From UBA1723 sp045641625 (GTDB taxonomy: Bacteria > Bacteroidota > Bacteroidia > Bacteroidales > Paludibacteraceae), in the NCBI GenBank assembly GCA_045641625.1, contig JAZUHH010000083.1:1-11552 (forward strand): a stretch of DNA of 11,552 nucleotides, read 5' to 3'. Under the pieces are notes generated by a model that was given only the letters and a program-made list of their open reading frames with translations, made no database searches and was not told the origin of the DNA. The position numbers were made by a program, and so were the translations under genes. Shown piece after piece: positions 1-6,430 of the stretch. The first letter of the stretch is position 1. Each line of letters opens with the position of its first letter.

Positions 1-62
1 TCCATAATCCTTATTTATCGTATTCGTATCACCACTCAACTACATTCGCATAGTATATGATG

Positions 63-93
63 CAAAATTAGTATTTTTTCACAAAACAACAAA
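63..93 (-). promoter_or_regulatory. Bacteroidetes-type promoter, leftward, for a gene beyond the left edge
   Basis: Read on the minus strand, TTTG (93-90) is followed by a 19-nt spacer and then TAATTTTG (70-63) and a C. This matches the Bacteroidetes housekeeping consensus TTTG-N19-21-TAnnTTTG at both elements and in spacing. Transcription would start near 56 and run off the left edge, so positions 1-56 would be 5' untranslated leader. No start codon with a convincing reading frame is visible before the edge, so the gene served cannot be named. Confidence 0.7.
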
Positions 94-298
94 ACATTTG
101 TCACATTTTTTTGTTCTTTTGCCTCACAAAGTGACTGAAAAAGCCAAGAAGTGCTACAAGAACGAACGTCATTGCCATGAAAAGTTACAATTCCAACCAA
201 ATGCAGACCACATCGGAAAAACAGGACAAGCGCACCCTTATGCAACCTCTATTTTTTCACAGCCAGTGACACTCGTCAAAGGAACCGTCTTCCTACCC
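94..298. other. Intergenic stretch with no supported gene
   Basis: Lies between the leftward promoter and the inverted-repeat block. Open frames pass through it on both strands, but their translations are low-complexity and Cys/His/Lys-rich, run through the repeat block, and resemble no family. I see no tRNA, riboswitch or promoter consensus here. Confidence 0.5.
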
Positions 299-441
299 TT
301 TCCACACTTCCATTTTTTGTGTGTAAAGTGCGGAAGGAAGCTCCTTCCACCTTCCAAGTTAGATATATATTTATATATATCTAAAAATGTGGAAGCAATG
401 ACTTCCACAAAACTTAATTCCGATTCCGGAAGCACAGGAAA
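299..441. repeat. Inverted-repeat-rich intergenic block, MITE/REP-like candidate
   Basis: A 143-bp non-coding block bracketed by imperfect inverted ends: TTTCC-ACA-CTTCC at 299-311 and GGAAG-CACA-GGAAA at 428-441. Inside are four inverted repeats. These are GGAAGGA/TCCTTCC (332-338 and 342-348, 3-nt loop), a 12-bp AT-rich stem with a 2-nt centre (359-384), TGTGGAAG/CTTCCACA (388-395 and 402-409, 6-nt loop), and the palindrome TTCCGGAA (424-431). The word CTTCCA or its complement recurs throughout. No flanking target-site duplication is visible. It sits upstream of the mapped rightward promoter, so it should not be part of the symporter mRNA leader. Alternatives are a small RNA gene, a protein-binding region, or a chance low-complexity stretch. 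The hairpins are seen directly; the repeat-family idea is inference. Confidence 0.45.
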
Positions 442-511
442 CCGGACACGTTTTACATGACATTACCCTTTCATGAAATCACACATAAAACAACAAAACA
501 AGCTTCGAAAA

Positions 512-543
512 TTAGGAATTCTCGACAAAGTTCCATACCTTTG
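512..543 (+). promoter_or_regulatory. Bacteroidetes-type promoter for the AGCS symporter
   Basis: TACCTTTG (536-543), followed by C, is an exact TAnnTTTG -7 element. Upstream, TTAG (512-515) with a 20-nt spacer is a three-of-four match to the -33 TTTG. The expected transcription start near 550 leaves a leader of only about 18 nt before the ATG at 569. That leader is A-rich and has no Shine-Dalgarno site, as is common in this phylum. A leader this short leaves no room for a riboswitch. Confidence 0.7.
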
Positions 544-568
544 CAAATAAGTTAATCATAGAATACAA

Positions 569-1921
569 ATGGACCAAATTCCTATAATAATATCAGAGAT
601 AAGCGGCTTTCTTTGGAACTGGCCGATGATAGTGATTCTGCTTACTACACACATCTACCTGACAATACGATTGAAATTCCCCCAAAGAAAGATATTCTCC
701 GCAATCAAGATGAGTTTTGAGAAGGAGAAGGACGGGAAAGGTGACGTTTCCGCCTTCGGAGCATTGTCCACCAGCCTTGCCGCAACCATAGGAACGGGCA
801 ACATCGTGGGCGTGGGCGTAGCAATAGCATGCGGAGGTCCGGGCGCAGTGTTCTGGTGCTGGATCACCGGAGTTCTGGGCATTGCAACAAAGTATGCCGA
901 GGGATTCCTTGCCGTCAAGTACAGAATCAAGACTTCGAGCGGCAAGATGATCGGAGGACCGATGTACGCGCTCAGCAGAGGACTTGGGCTGAAGTGGCTT
1001 GCAGTGCTGTTCTGCATATTCACTGCCCTTGCATCGTTCGGAATAGGAAACATGGTACAGGCAAAGTCTGTCAGCGCTCTTCTATTCGAGAACTACGACA
1101 TCAGCCGCCATATCAGCGGACTTGTCATGGCTTCGCTCGTGGCTGGTGTGCTCATATTCGGAGTGAAAGGAATTTCAAAGGTCTGTTCACTGCTGGTTCC
1201 GATAATGGCTGTCCTATATGTTCTTGGCTGCATCTACATACTTGTCTGCAACAGAGCATTCATCTGCGAGGCTTTGAGTGTGATCATGAATAGCGCATTC
1301 GACTTCAAAAGTATGACAGGAGGATTCGTAGGCTCGGCCATCATGATGGCGGCAAGATTCGGAATAGCAAGAGGACTGTTCAGCAACGAGAGCGGAATGG
1401 GATCTGCTCCGATAGTGGCGGCTGCAGCAAAGACTGGCTCTCCGGTACGCCAGGGACTGATTTCCTCGTCCGGCACATTCTGGGACACGGTGGTGATCTG
1501 CGCACTTACAGGACTTGTCTTGGTCAGCACTATACTTGCATACCCGGAGGTGATGGCTAGCGAGGGCGACATACTAACCAAGCACGCATTCGACAAGATT
1601 CCTGTCGCAGGACCTCTTATCCTAAGCTTCGGACAGGCGACCTTCGCATTCTCGACAATTCTCGGATGGAGCTATTACGGAGAGAAAGCCATCGAGTACC
1701 TTGCGGCGGGAGGCAAGGCAGACCACAAGACTAAGGCAAGGCGAAGAAACATAGCGATATGGAACTACCGAATTGTTTGGGTAATACTTATCTATGTCGG
1801 AAGCATTGTAAGCATAAACCTTGTGTTCGACTTTGCAGACTGCATGAACGCACTTATGGCTCTGCCTAACATCGTGGCACTGATAGGACTTAGCGGAGTC
1901 ATAGCCAAGGAGAAACTATAG
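569..1921 (+). CDS. Alanine/glycine:cation symporter (AGCS family)
   Basis: A 450-residue inner-membrane protein expected to import alanine or glycine with Na+. Family motifs are clear: AATIGTGNIVGVG (71-83), GGPGAVFWCW (89-98), GGPMY (129-133), GNMVQA (160-165), GLFSNESGMGSAP (269-281) and GWSYYGEKA (366-374). Length is normal for the family (about 450-480). Hydrophobic segments run throughout, beginning around residue 14, consistent with roughly 11 membrane spans. In the family signature around residue 97 the usual FWMW reads FWCW, a mild substitution. The ATG at 569 lies about 18 nt after the predicted transcription start and is the only sensible start. The gene is monocistronic, divergent from whatever lies to the left and convergent with the minus-strand genes. 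The exact amino acid and coupling ion cannot be read from sequence. Confidence 0.93.
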   Translation: MDQIPIIISEISGFLWNWPMIVILLTTHIYLTIRLKFPQRKIFSAIKMSFEKEKDGKGDVSAFGALSTSLAATIGTGNIVGVGVAIACGGPGAVFWCWITGVLGIATKYAEGFLAVKYRIKTSSGKMIGGPMYALSRGLGLKWLAVLFCIFTALASFGIGNMVQAKSVSALLFENYDISRHISGLVMASLVAGVLIFGVKGISKVCSLLVPIMAVLYVLGCIYILVCNRAFICEALSVIMNSAFDFKSMTGGFVGSAIMMAARFGIARGLFSNESGMGSAPIVAAAAKTGSPVRQGLISSSGTFWDTVVICALTGLVLVSTILAYPEVMASEGDILTKHAFDKIPVAGPLILSFGQATFAFSTILGWSYYGEKAIEYLAAGGKADHKTKARRRNIAIWNYRIVWVILIYVGSIVSINLVFDFADCMNALMALPNIVALIGLSGVIAKEKL

Positions 1922-1929
1922 GAAACAAA

Positions 1930-1956
1930 AAAGGATGAGCAATAAACTCATCCTTT
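1930..1956. terminator. Bidirectional intrinsic terminator between convergent genes
   Basis: A perfect 10-bp stem, AAAGGATGAG (1930-1939) with CTCATCCTTT (1947-1956), and a 7-nt loop. It begins 9 nt after the symporter stop. On the minus strand the stem runs straight into a T tract (CTTTTTTG), which makes a good terminator for the leftward DUF4403 operon. On the plus strand the T run is short (CCTTTAACTT) and termination may be weaker. Confidence 0.8.
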
Positions 1957-2022
1957 AACTTAATCACACTCGCTAGTAGCGCAGTAATAATTTGAAATTG
2001 AAACGGAAATTACAAAAAATAA

Positions 2023-2036
2023 AATATCGCGATATT
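2023..2036. other. 14-bp perfect palindrome downstream of the DUF4403 gene
   Basis: AATATCGCGATATT is a perfect dyad about 15 nt beyond the DUF4403 stop. In the leftward direction it is followed by TTATTTTTTG, so it could act as a weak first terminator ahead of the stronger hairpin at 1930-1956. It could instead be a dimeric protein-binding site. The stem is AT-rich and would be unstable as RNA, so the role is uncertain. Confidence 0.3.
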
Positions 2037-2050
2037 CCTTTCTCATGACT

Positions 2051-3490
2051 CTATTCCATGTTTACATGCAAAGCACCGACAACCTCCAAGTCAACATTCA
2101 GACTGTGTTTTCCGGTAAATATGCCGTGGACATCAATTCTGTCTATACGTCCGTTCATCTTAACCCCTGGAATCATCTCTGAGTCAAACAAAGCGGAATT
2201 TCCGATATCCTTCAACAAGAAAAACTCGTCTTTCAGACTTATAACCATTTTCTCCTCGATCATTCGCTTCATACCCTTCTTATAGAACAGGTTGACAATC
2301 TTTACGAGTACGTTCTTGGACTTGACAGTATAGTCAACGTCACGAATTCTGATCTCGACCTTCTCACTATCAAAGTAAGGCACACCCTCAAGGTACAGCT
2401 TTCCGTTGATAAATCCAGAAACCTGCAAAGCAATAACCAGCTTGTCTCCTCCGGGATAGAATGCTATTGAGTCAACCTTGATTTGTTTCCTACCCTCTCC
2501 GAATGTCTCACCAACAAGGAAGGAGGAAGCAATCGAATCCATCATTGTGTATGGCAAATCAGCAAGGAATCGCAAGTCAAGGCTATCTCCTAACTCCTCC
2601 TGTATGTTAAGTTTAGGAAGGAACTTCTGGAACGATTTTCTAGGCTCCTTGCCCACAAATACTTTAACCTTAGTATCTATCTGTACTGTGGTATTTATTT
2701 TATTGTTTAGGCCACGAATAGGAGTACAGGAAATCTTATCAGGCTGAGTAGAAATCCACGCATTATAGCCATAAGTTGAAACAGGAATGGGATTGTGCAG
2801 ATCGTTCCACAACTCCTCAACATACTTAGGCAACTGCAGATTCTCGCTTATGGCGTTATCCAACTGGGAAGTAATCAATGCCTTGTTTCGCTTGATCAGG
2901 ATGTCAGTAATGAAACCTACAGACACATCTTGTCCAAGGACCTTGATAGTAGGTCTGCGCGTCCATTTATAGTTAACGAGTTGAGTGGATGACTTAATCT
3001 TCCAATCCGGAGTCAGCTGCATAGATGTGGCAAATTCAGCCTCTATCTCTGCATTTATTTCACGCACTGTGGTTGTAATTCCTAGGTCAAACTCTTTATT
3101 TGCCCATATCTTGATTGGAACAGTATAGATCAAAGTATCATCAACCATACGGAACTTGAAGTCCTTTGCTTTCCAAGCTTTAAGCTCCAATCCATCATCT
3201 TTCAAATCATTATCCTCGTACAGCAACCCAGTAAAAGCCTCGTTCACACGCTTTTCAAGTGTAGGGACATTTATGGAAATAGGAACAATGATATGGGAAG
3301 TAGGATGCACGTAAATCAAATCATCATCATACTCCTCCTTCGGTACATAAACATCCATAGTGTCAGTCGAGATTGAGTCATTGTCAAGAATCAAATTCAA
3401 ACTATCAAGACTAATTTCATCCTCCTGTGCAAACACGGCTGACGGAAGGAGGAACAAAGCAAGTAAAACAATCAATCTAACTGCTTTCAT
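2051..3490 (-). CDS. DUF4403 family secreted/envelope protein
   Basis: 479 residues, within the family's usual 450-550. Residues 1-21 form a signal peptide (hydrophobic core 6-20, likely cleavage AFA|QED). An Asp/Glu/Ser-rich spacer (22-58) leads into the conserved start of the domain, SHIIVPISINVPTLEKRVN (65-83), followed by LYED near 90. The C-terminal part carries INGKLYLEGVPYFD (361-374) and a VDYTVKSKN segment (385-393), both in the style of DUF4403 proteins. The product is probably periplasmic or held at the outer membrane; there is no lipobox cysteine. Function is unknown for the family. The pattern of long alternating beta strands would suit a lipid-binding fold, but that is inference. 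It is last in the serB run, starting 32 nt after the WG-repeat gene, with no promoter consensus in the gap. It ends about 95 nt before the shared terminator. Confidence 0.8.
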   Translation of the reverse strand: MKAVRLIVLLALFLLPSAVFAQEDEISLDSLNLILDNDSISTDTMDVYVPKEEYDDDLIYVHPTSHIIVPISINVPTLEKRVNEAFTGLLYEDNDLKDDGLELKAWKAKDFKFRMVDDTLIYTVPIKIWANKEFDLGITTTVREINAEIEAEFATSMQLTPDWKIKSSTQLVNYKWTRRPTIKVLGQDVSVGFITDILIKRNKALITSQLDNAISENLQLPKYVEELWNDLHNPIPVSTYGYNAWISTQPDKISCTPIRGLNNKINTTVQIDTKVKVFVGKEPRKSFQKFLPKLNIQEELGDSLDLRFLADLPYTMMDSIASSFLVGETFGEGRKQIKVDSIAFYPGGDKLVIALQVSGFINGKLYLEGVPYFDSEKVEIRIRDVDYTVKSKNVLVKIVNLFYKKGMKRMIEEKMVISLKDEFFLLKDIGNSALFDSEMIPGVKMNGRIDRIDVHGIFTGKHSLNVDLEVVGALHVNME

Positions 3491-3522
3491 CCTATATGGT
3501 ATATTATATTAAACTGCTTTCT

Positions 3523-5319
3523 TTATTTGCACACATCTCCTGGGAAGAAGAATGGAGGCTGATAGTTAGGGAATGCCTTGCCTATCTGGTCTGGAATATA
3601 AGTGCAAGGAGAACCCTCAACCTTTACCAAACCCTCAATTCTTGTAGGGACAAACTTGCCCTCCACATCAATATAATCCTTCTTGTTCACCACAGCCAAG
3701 CCGTTGACAAACGGATATACATGGACATAGACAGCAGGGATGACCTCCTTGCCGTTTTCATCTACAAATCCCATTTTGCCGTCCTTAGAGAAACGAGCCA
3801 AGCCGTTGCTGAACGGATTTATGTAGTCATACTTTACAGGAACCACCTCACGTCCATAAGGGTTGATGATACCCCACTTGTCGCCTATATTCACGACTGA
3901 ATAACCGTTATAGAAGTCGTCAACATAGTCATATATTGCAGGGATGCACATAGAGTTCTCGCTCTTCAAGGCAAAGCCCCACTTGCCGTTTCTTTCTATA
4001 CGATATACATCTGAAGCAACCACGTTGCGGCTCTTCAACACTGTCTCGAACATGAATGACTGAACCTCCTTGATATTGCCCTTAGTTAGGACAATAGAGT
4101 TGCGGACATCTCTGTTAGGGCAAATTGTATCCCACTCGCAGTCCACCAACGGCAAACTTGAAAGATCGTAAAGTCCATACTTGCCCTTCTTCTTTGCCAT
4201 CACAACATCCAAAGAAGTCGAGAAAGGCATGATAGTGTCGAAAAGACAAGGGAACACAGCCTGACCAAGCTCATCAGCAATTCCATAGTAGCTTCCGTTC
4301 TTTACAAGTGCAAGGTTAGAATGGAAATACTTCATATCGTCATAGCGTGCAGACACAACAATCTTGCCTAGATCGTTATAAAGTCCCATCTTGCCGTTCA
4401 ACTCGAACACTGAATAACCGGTCGAGAAAGGATACATTCCATCGTAAGAGACAGGGATTTCCTCTCTTCCGTTTCTGCCGATGAAACCGCTCTTTCCGCC
4501 TAGCTTCACATAGGCAATGTCTCTCATGACAATCTTGCCTGGAAGGAACTCCTCGTCAAACACGTCACCGAACGAACTGTCAAGTCCGAACAATCCGATA
4601 GTATCGTAGCGGCAAGGCACAATCATCTTGCCCGTAGAGGAGTACAATCCCCATTTGCCGTCCTTCTTGACTCTGCAGTAACCTTCCTCGTAATAGTACA
4701 ACTCGTCAAACTCGTAAGGCAGAATCTCCTCGTTATTGCAGTTCAAAAGACCGTACTTGTTCTTGTGGCTAGCCCTGACTGTTCCATCCGGATAGTGGTA
4801 CAAATGCTCATAGTTGTAAGGAAGGATATCGCTTCCGTTCTTGTAAAGGAAGTTCCACATTCCATCCTTGTTAAGCACACGCTGATAGTCATCAACAAGT
4901 GAGTCACGGAAATTATAGTCCTGAGGTCTTGCTGACTGACGCTGTTTTTCGTTCAGCTTGTAATTATAGACAACTGTGATTTCTGCACGAGATCTTTTCT
5001 TTACGCCTCCCACATCAGCAGGTCTCCATGACGGCATATTCTCGGCAAGACGCTTCACTTCACGCGCTACTGACGGGATTTTGGTTCCGGAAACAGAGAC
5101 ATTGGTAATGTGTCCTGTCTTCTCGACTATGAAAGAAGCGACAACAGAATCAATTCCGGATTTAGGCAAAGAGTCCGGATATTGTTTTGCTGCCTCGATA
5201 TACCTTTTCAATGCTACATTACCGCTTGGGAACTCCGGACGGAGATCCGCATACACTGATGCAGAGAATGCAAGTAAAAATATAGATAGTATGCCACGAA
5301 ACAAATTCTTTCCCACCAT
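3523..5319 (-). CDS. Exported TonB_C-like / WG-repeat protein
   Basis: 598 residues. A signal peptide covers 1-24 (core ILSIFLLAF, cleavage SVYA|DL). Residues about 32-122 resemble the TonB C-terminal fold: VVASFIVEKTGHITNVSVSG (59-78), then a MPSWRPADVGG turn (95-105) and a final VVYNY strand. Residues about 150-560 hold ten or eleven WG (KWG-type) repeats, with starts near 153, 188, 221, 275, 309, 343, 379, 445, 480 and 514 and a degenerate last copy near 547. Typical units read GKWGLYSSTGKMIVPCRYD or DKWGIINPYGREVVPVKYD. Longer linkers at about 240-272 and 400-440 break the regular spacing. WG repeats form beta-rich scaffolds of mostly unknown role. The TonB-like part has no membrane anchor or Pro-rich linker, so it is unlikely to energise transport. 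The ATG lies 2 nt after the apbE stop, indicating co-transcription. Confidence 0.82.
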   Translation of the reverse strand: MVGKNLFRGILSIFLLAFSASVYADLRPEFPSGNVALKRYIEAAKQYPDSLPKSGIDSVVASFIVEKTGHITNVSVSGTKIPSVAREVKRLAENMPSWRPADVGGVKKRSRAEITVVYNYKLNEKQRQSARPQDYNFRDSLVDDYQRVLNKDGMWNFLYKNGSDILPYNYEHLYHYPDGTVRASHKNKYGLLNCNNEEILPYEFDELYYYEEGYCRVKKDGKWGLYSSTGKMIVPCRYDTIGLFGLDSSFGDVFDEEFLPGKIVMRDIAYVKLGGKSGFIGRNGREEIPVSYDGMYPFSTGYSVFELNGKMGLYNDLGKIVVSARYDDMKYFHSNLALVKNGSYYGIADELGQAVFPCLFDTIMPFSTSLDVVMAKKKGKYGLYDLSSLPLVDCEWDTICPNRDVRNSIVLTKGNIKEVQSFMFETVLKSRNVVASDVYRIERNGKWGFALKSENSMCIPAIYDYVDDFYNGYSVVNIGDKWGIINPYGREVVPVKYDYINPFSNGLARFSKDGKMGFVDENGKEVIPAVYVHVYPFVNGLAVVNKKDYIDVEGKFVPTRIEGLVKVEGSPCTYIPDQIGKAFPNYQPPFFFPGDVCK

Positions 5320-5321
5320 AG

Positions 5322-6401
5322 TTAATTTTCAATATTAATTTCTATAAATCCTTCAGTATGCGATGTATTATAATTACCATTTTCGTCCGCCCAGATGAAG
5401 TACCCCTCCACTTCGGGCATGGAACCGATCATTGTCATTGCCGAATCCAGTCCAACAACCATACATGATGTTGCAAGCGCGTCAGCCATCATACAGTCCT
5501 TCGCGATAATGGACGCGCTCAACAGCGAATGATTGACAGGAGCAGCTGTTCTGGGGTCAACGGTATGGGAAAATCTCTTGCCGTCCTTGTAATAGAACTG
5601 AAGATAGTTTCCGCTTGTTGCCAATGACTGGCCATGCAGTCTTACTGCACACTGCAGTTCAGTGTAAGTAGCGCTCAAAGTGTCATCAACGGGCTTGCTT
5701 ATGCCTATTAACCAGTCCTCTCCCTTGTTATTGACTCCTTTTACTCTTACCTCGCCACCTATTTCAACCATGTAGTCAGTCTTGCCCAGAGAATCCAACA
5801 ACTCTGCAACCACGTCCACTCCCTGGCCCTTAGCGATGGCACTTGCATCAAGCCTCACATTGGGATTGTCTTTCCTTATCCAATTTCGTTCGCCTTGCTC
5901 GCAAAGATGAATCTTTCTGAATCCCACATAGTGTTCCTTTATGCTATCCCTTTCTGCCTGGGACACGTTTCTGTCAGGGTTGTACCCGAATCCACAAGCA
6001 TTTACAAGAGGTGCGCAAGTGATATCGAAAGCTCCATTTGTCACTGTCCAAACTTGGTCAGCAGCAATGTACATCTTTGTAAAATAGTCGTCAACCCAGA
6101 GTGTGTCACCCACATTGCTGTTAATGCGGGAAATAACTGAATTAGGATTGAATGTAGATAGAGAATTGTCAAATTCTTGAAGTCTTGACTCTATCTGCGC
6201 CTTAAGGTATTGAGAGAACTGCTCCGCCTTGGAAGAATCTATTTTCTCGTCCTCCAGCTTCATAGTGATGTGATACGAAGTTCCGAACACAATGCCTTCT
6301 ATGCGCACATATGTTGAACCTTCATTTTTCGGTCTGTTCATGAAATATAACAGTCCGAAAACTATAAACATCAGCACTACAAAAATTAGCCTCTTCTTCA
6401 T
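5322..6401 (-). CDS. apbE: FAD:protein FMN transferase (ApbE family)
   Basis: About 359 residues from the ATG at 6401; a TTG two codons upstream also fits but is less likely. The enzyme transfers FMN from FAD to Thr/Ser of exported flavoproteins such as Nqr or Rnf subunits, using Mg2+. Family motifs in order (numbered from the ATG): STFNPNSVISRIN (82-94), GAFDITCAPLVNACGFG (123-139), RLDASAIAKGQGVD (183-196), VEIGGEVRVKG (212-222), LATSGNY (260-266), HTVDPRT (279-285) and the metal-site region ADALATS (306-312). The N terminus has a hydrophobic segment (about 6-20) after MKKR. It lacks a lipobox cysteine, so the protein is probably anchored in the inner membrane facing the periplasm rather than being a lipoprotein. 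It starts 29 nt after the serB stop (23 nt if the TTG is used) and ends 2 nt before the WG-repeat gene. No flavoprotein partner is encoded in this window. Confidence 0.93.
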   Translation of the reverse strand: MKKRLIFVVLMFIVFGLLYFMNRPKNEGSTYVRIEGIVFGTSYHITMKLEDEKIDSSKAEQFSQYLKAQIESRLQEFDNSLSTFNPNSVISRINSNVGDTLWVDDYFTKMYIAADQVWTVTNGAFDITCAPLVNACGFGYNPDRNVSQAERDSIKEHYVGFRKIHLCEQGERNWIRKDNPNVRLDASAIAKGQGVDVVAELLDSLGKTDYMVEIGGEVRVKGVNNKGEDWLIGISKPVDDTLSATYTELQCAVRLHGQSLATSGNYLQFYYKDGKRFSHTVDPRTAAPVNHSLLSASIIAKDCMMADALATSCMVVGLDSAMTMIGSMPEVEGYFIWADENGNYNTSHTEGFIEINIEN

Positions 6402-6430
6402 ACTCAAATATAAGTAGTTTACTTAACGAG

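Noticed and set aside
98..460. 120-residue open frame on the plus strand in the left intergenic region
   Set aside because: It runs through the inverted-repeat block. Its translation is low-complexity and family-free, there is no promoter or ribosome site, and a similar frame exists on the other strand.
456..478. CATGA/TCATG and TTTCATGAAA inverted repeats upstream of the symporter promoter
   Set aside because: Arms of only 5 bp, common by chance in this base composition. There is no reason to call an operator.
450..568. Possible amino-acid (glycine) riboswitch ahead of the symporter
   Set aside because: The consensus promoter at 536-543 leaves only about an 18-nt leader, and no glycine aptamer core is visible upstream.
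1971..1981. CGCT-AGT-AGCG mini hairpin downstream of the first terminator
   Set aside because: A 4-bp stem is too short to support any call.
6402..6407. TTG start for apbE two codons upstream of the ATG
   Set aside because: The ATG gives a normal MKKR signal-anchor start. The TTG adds only two residues and has no ribosome-site support.
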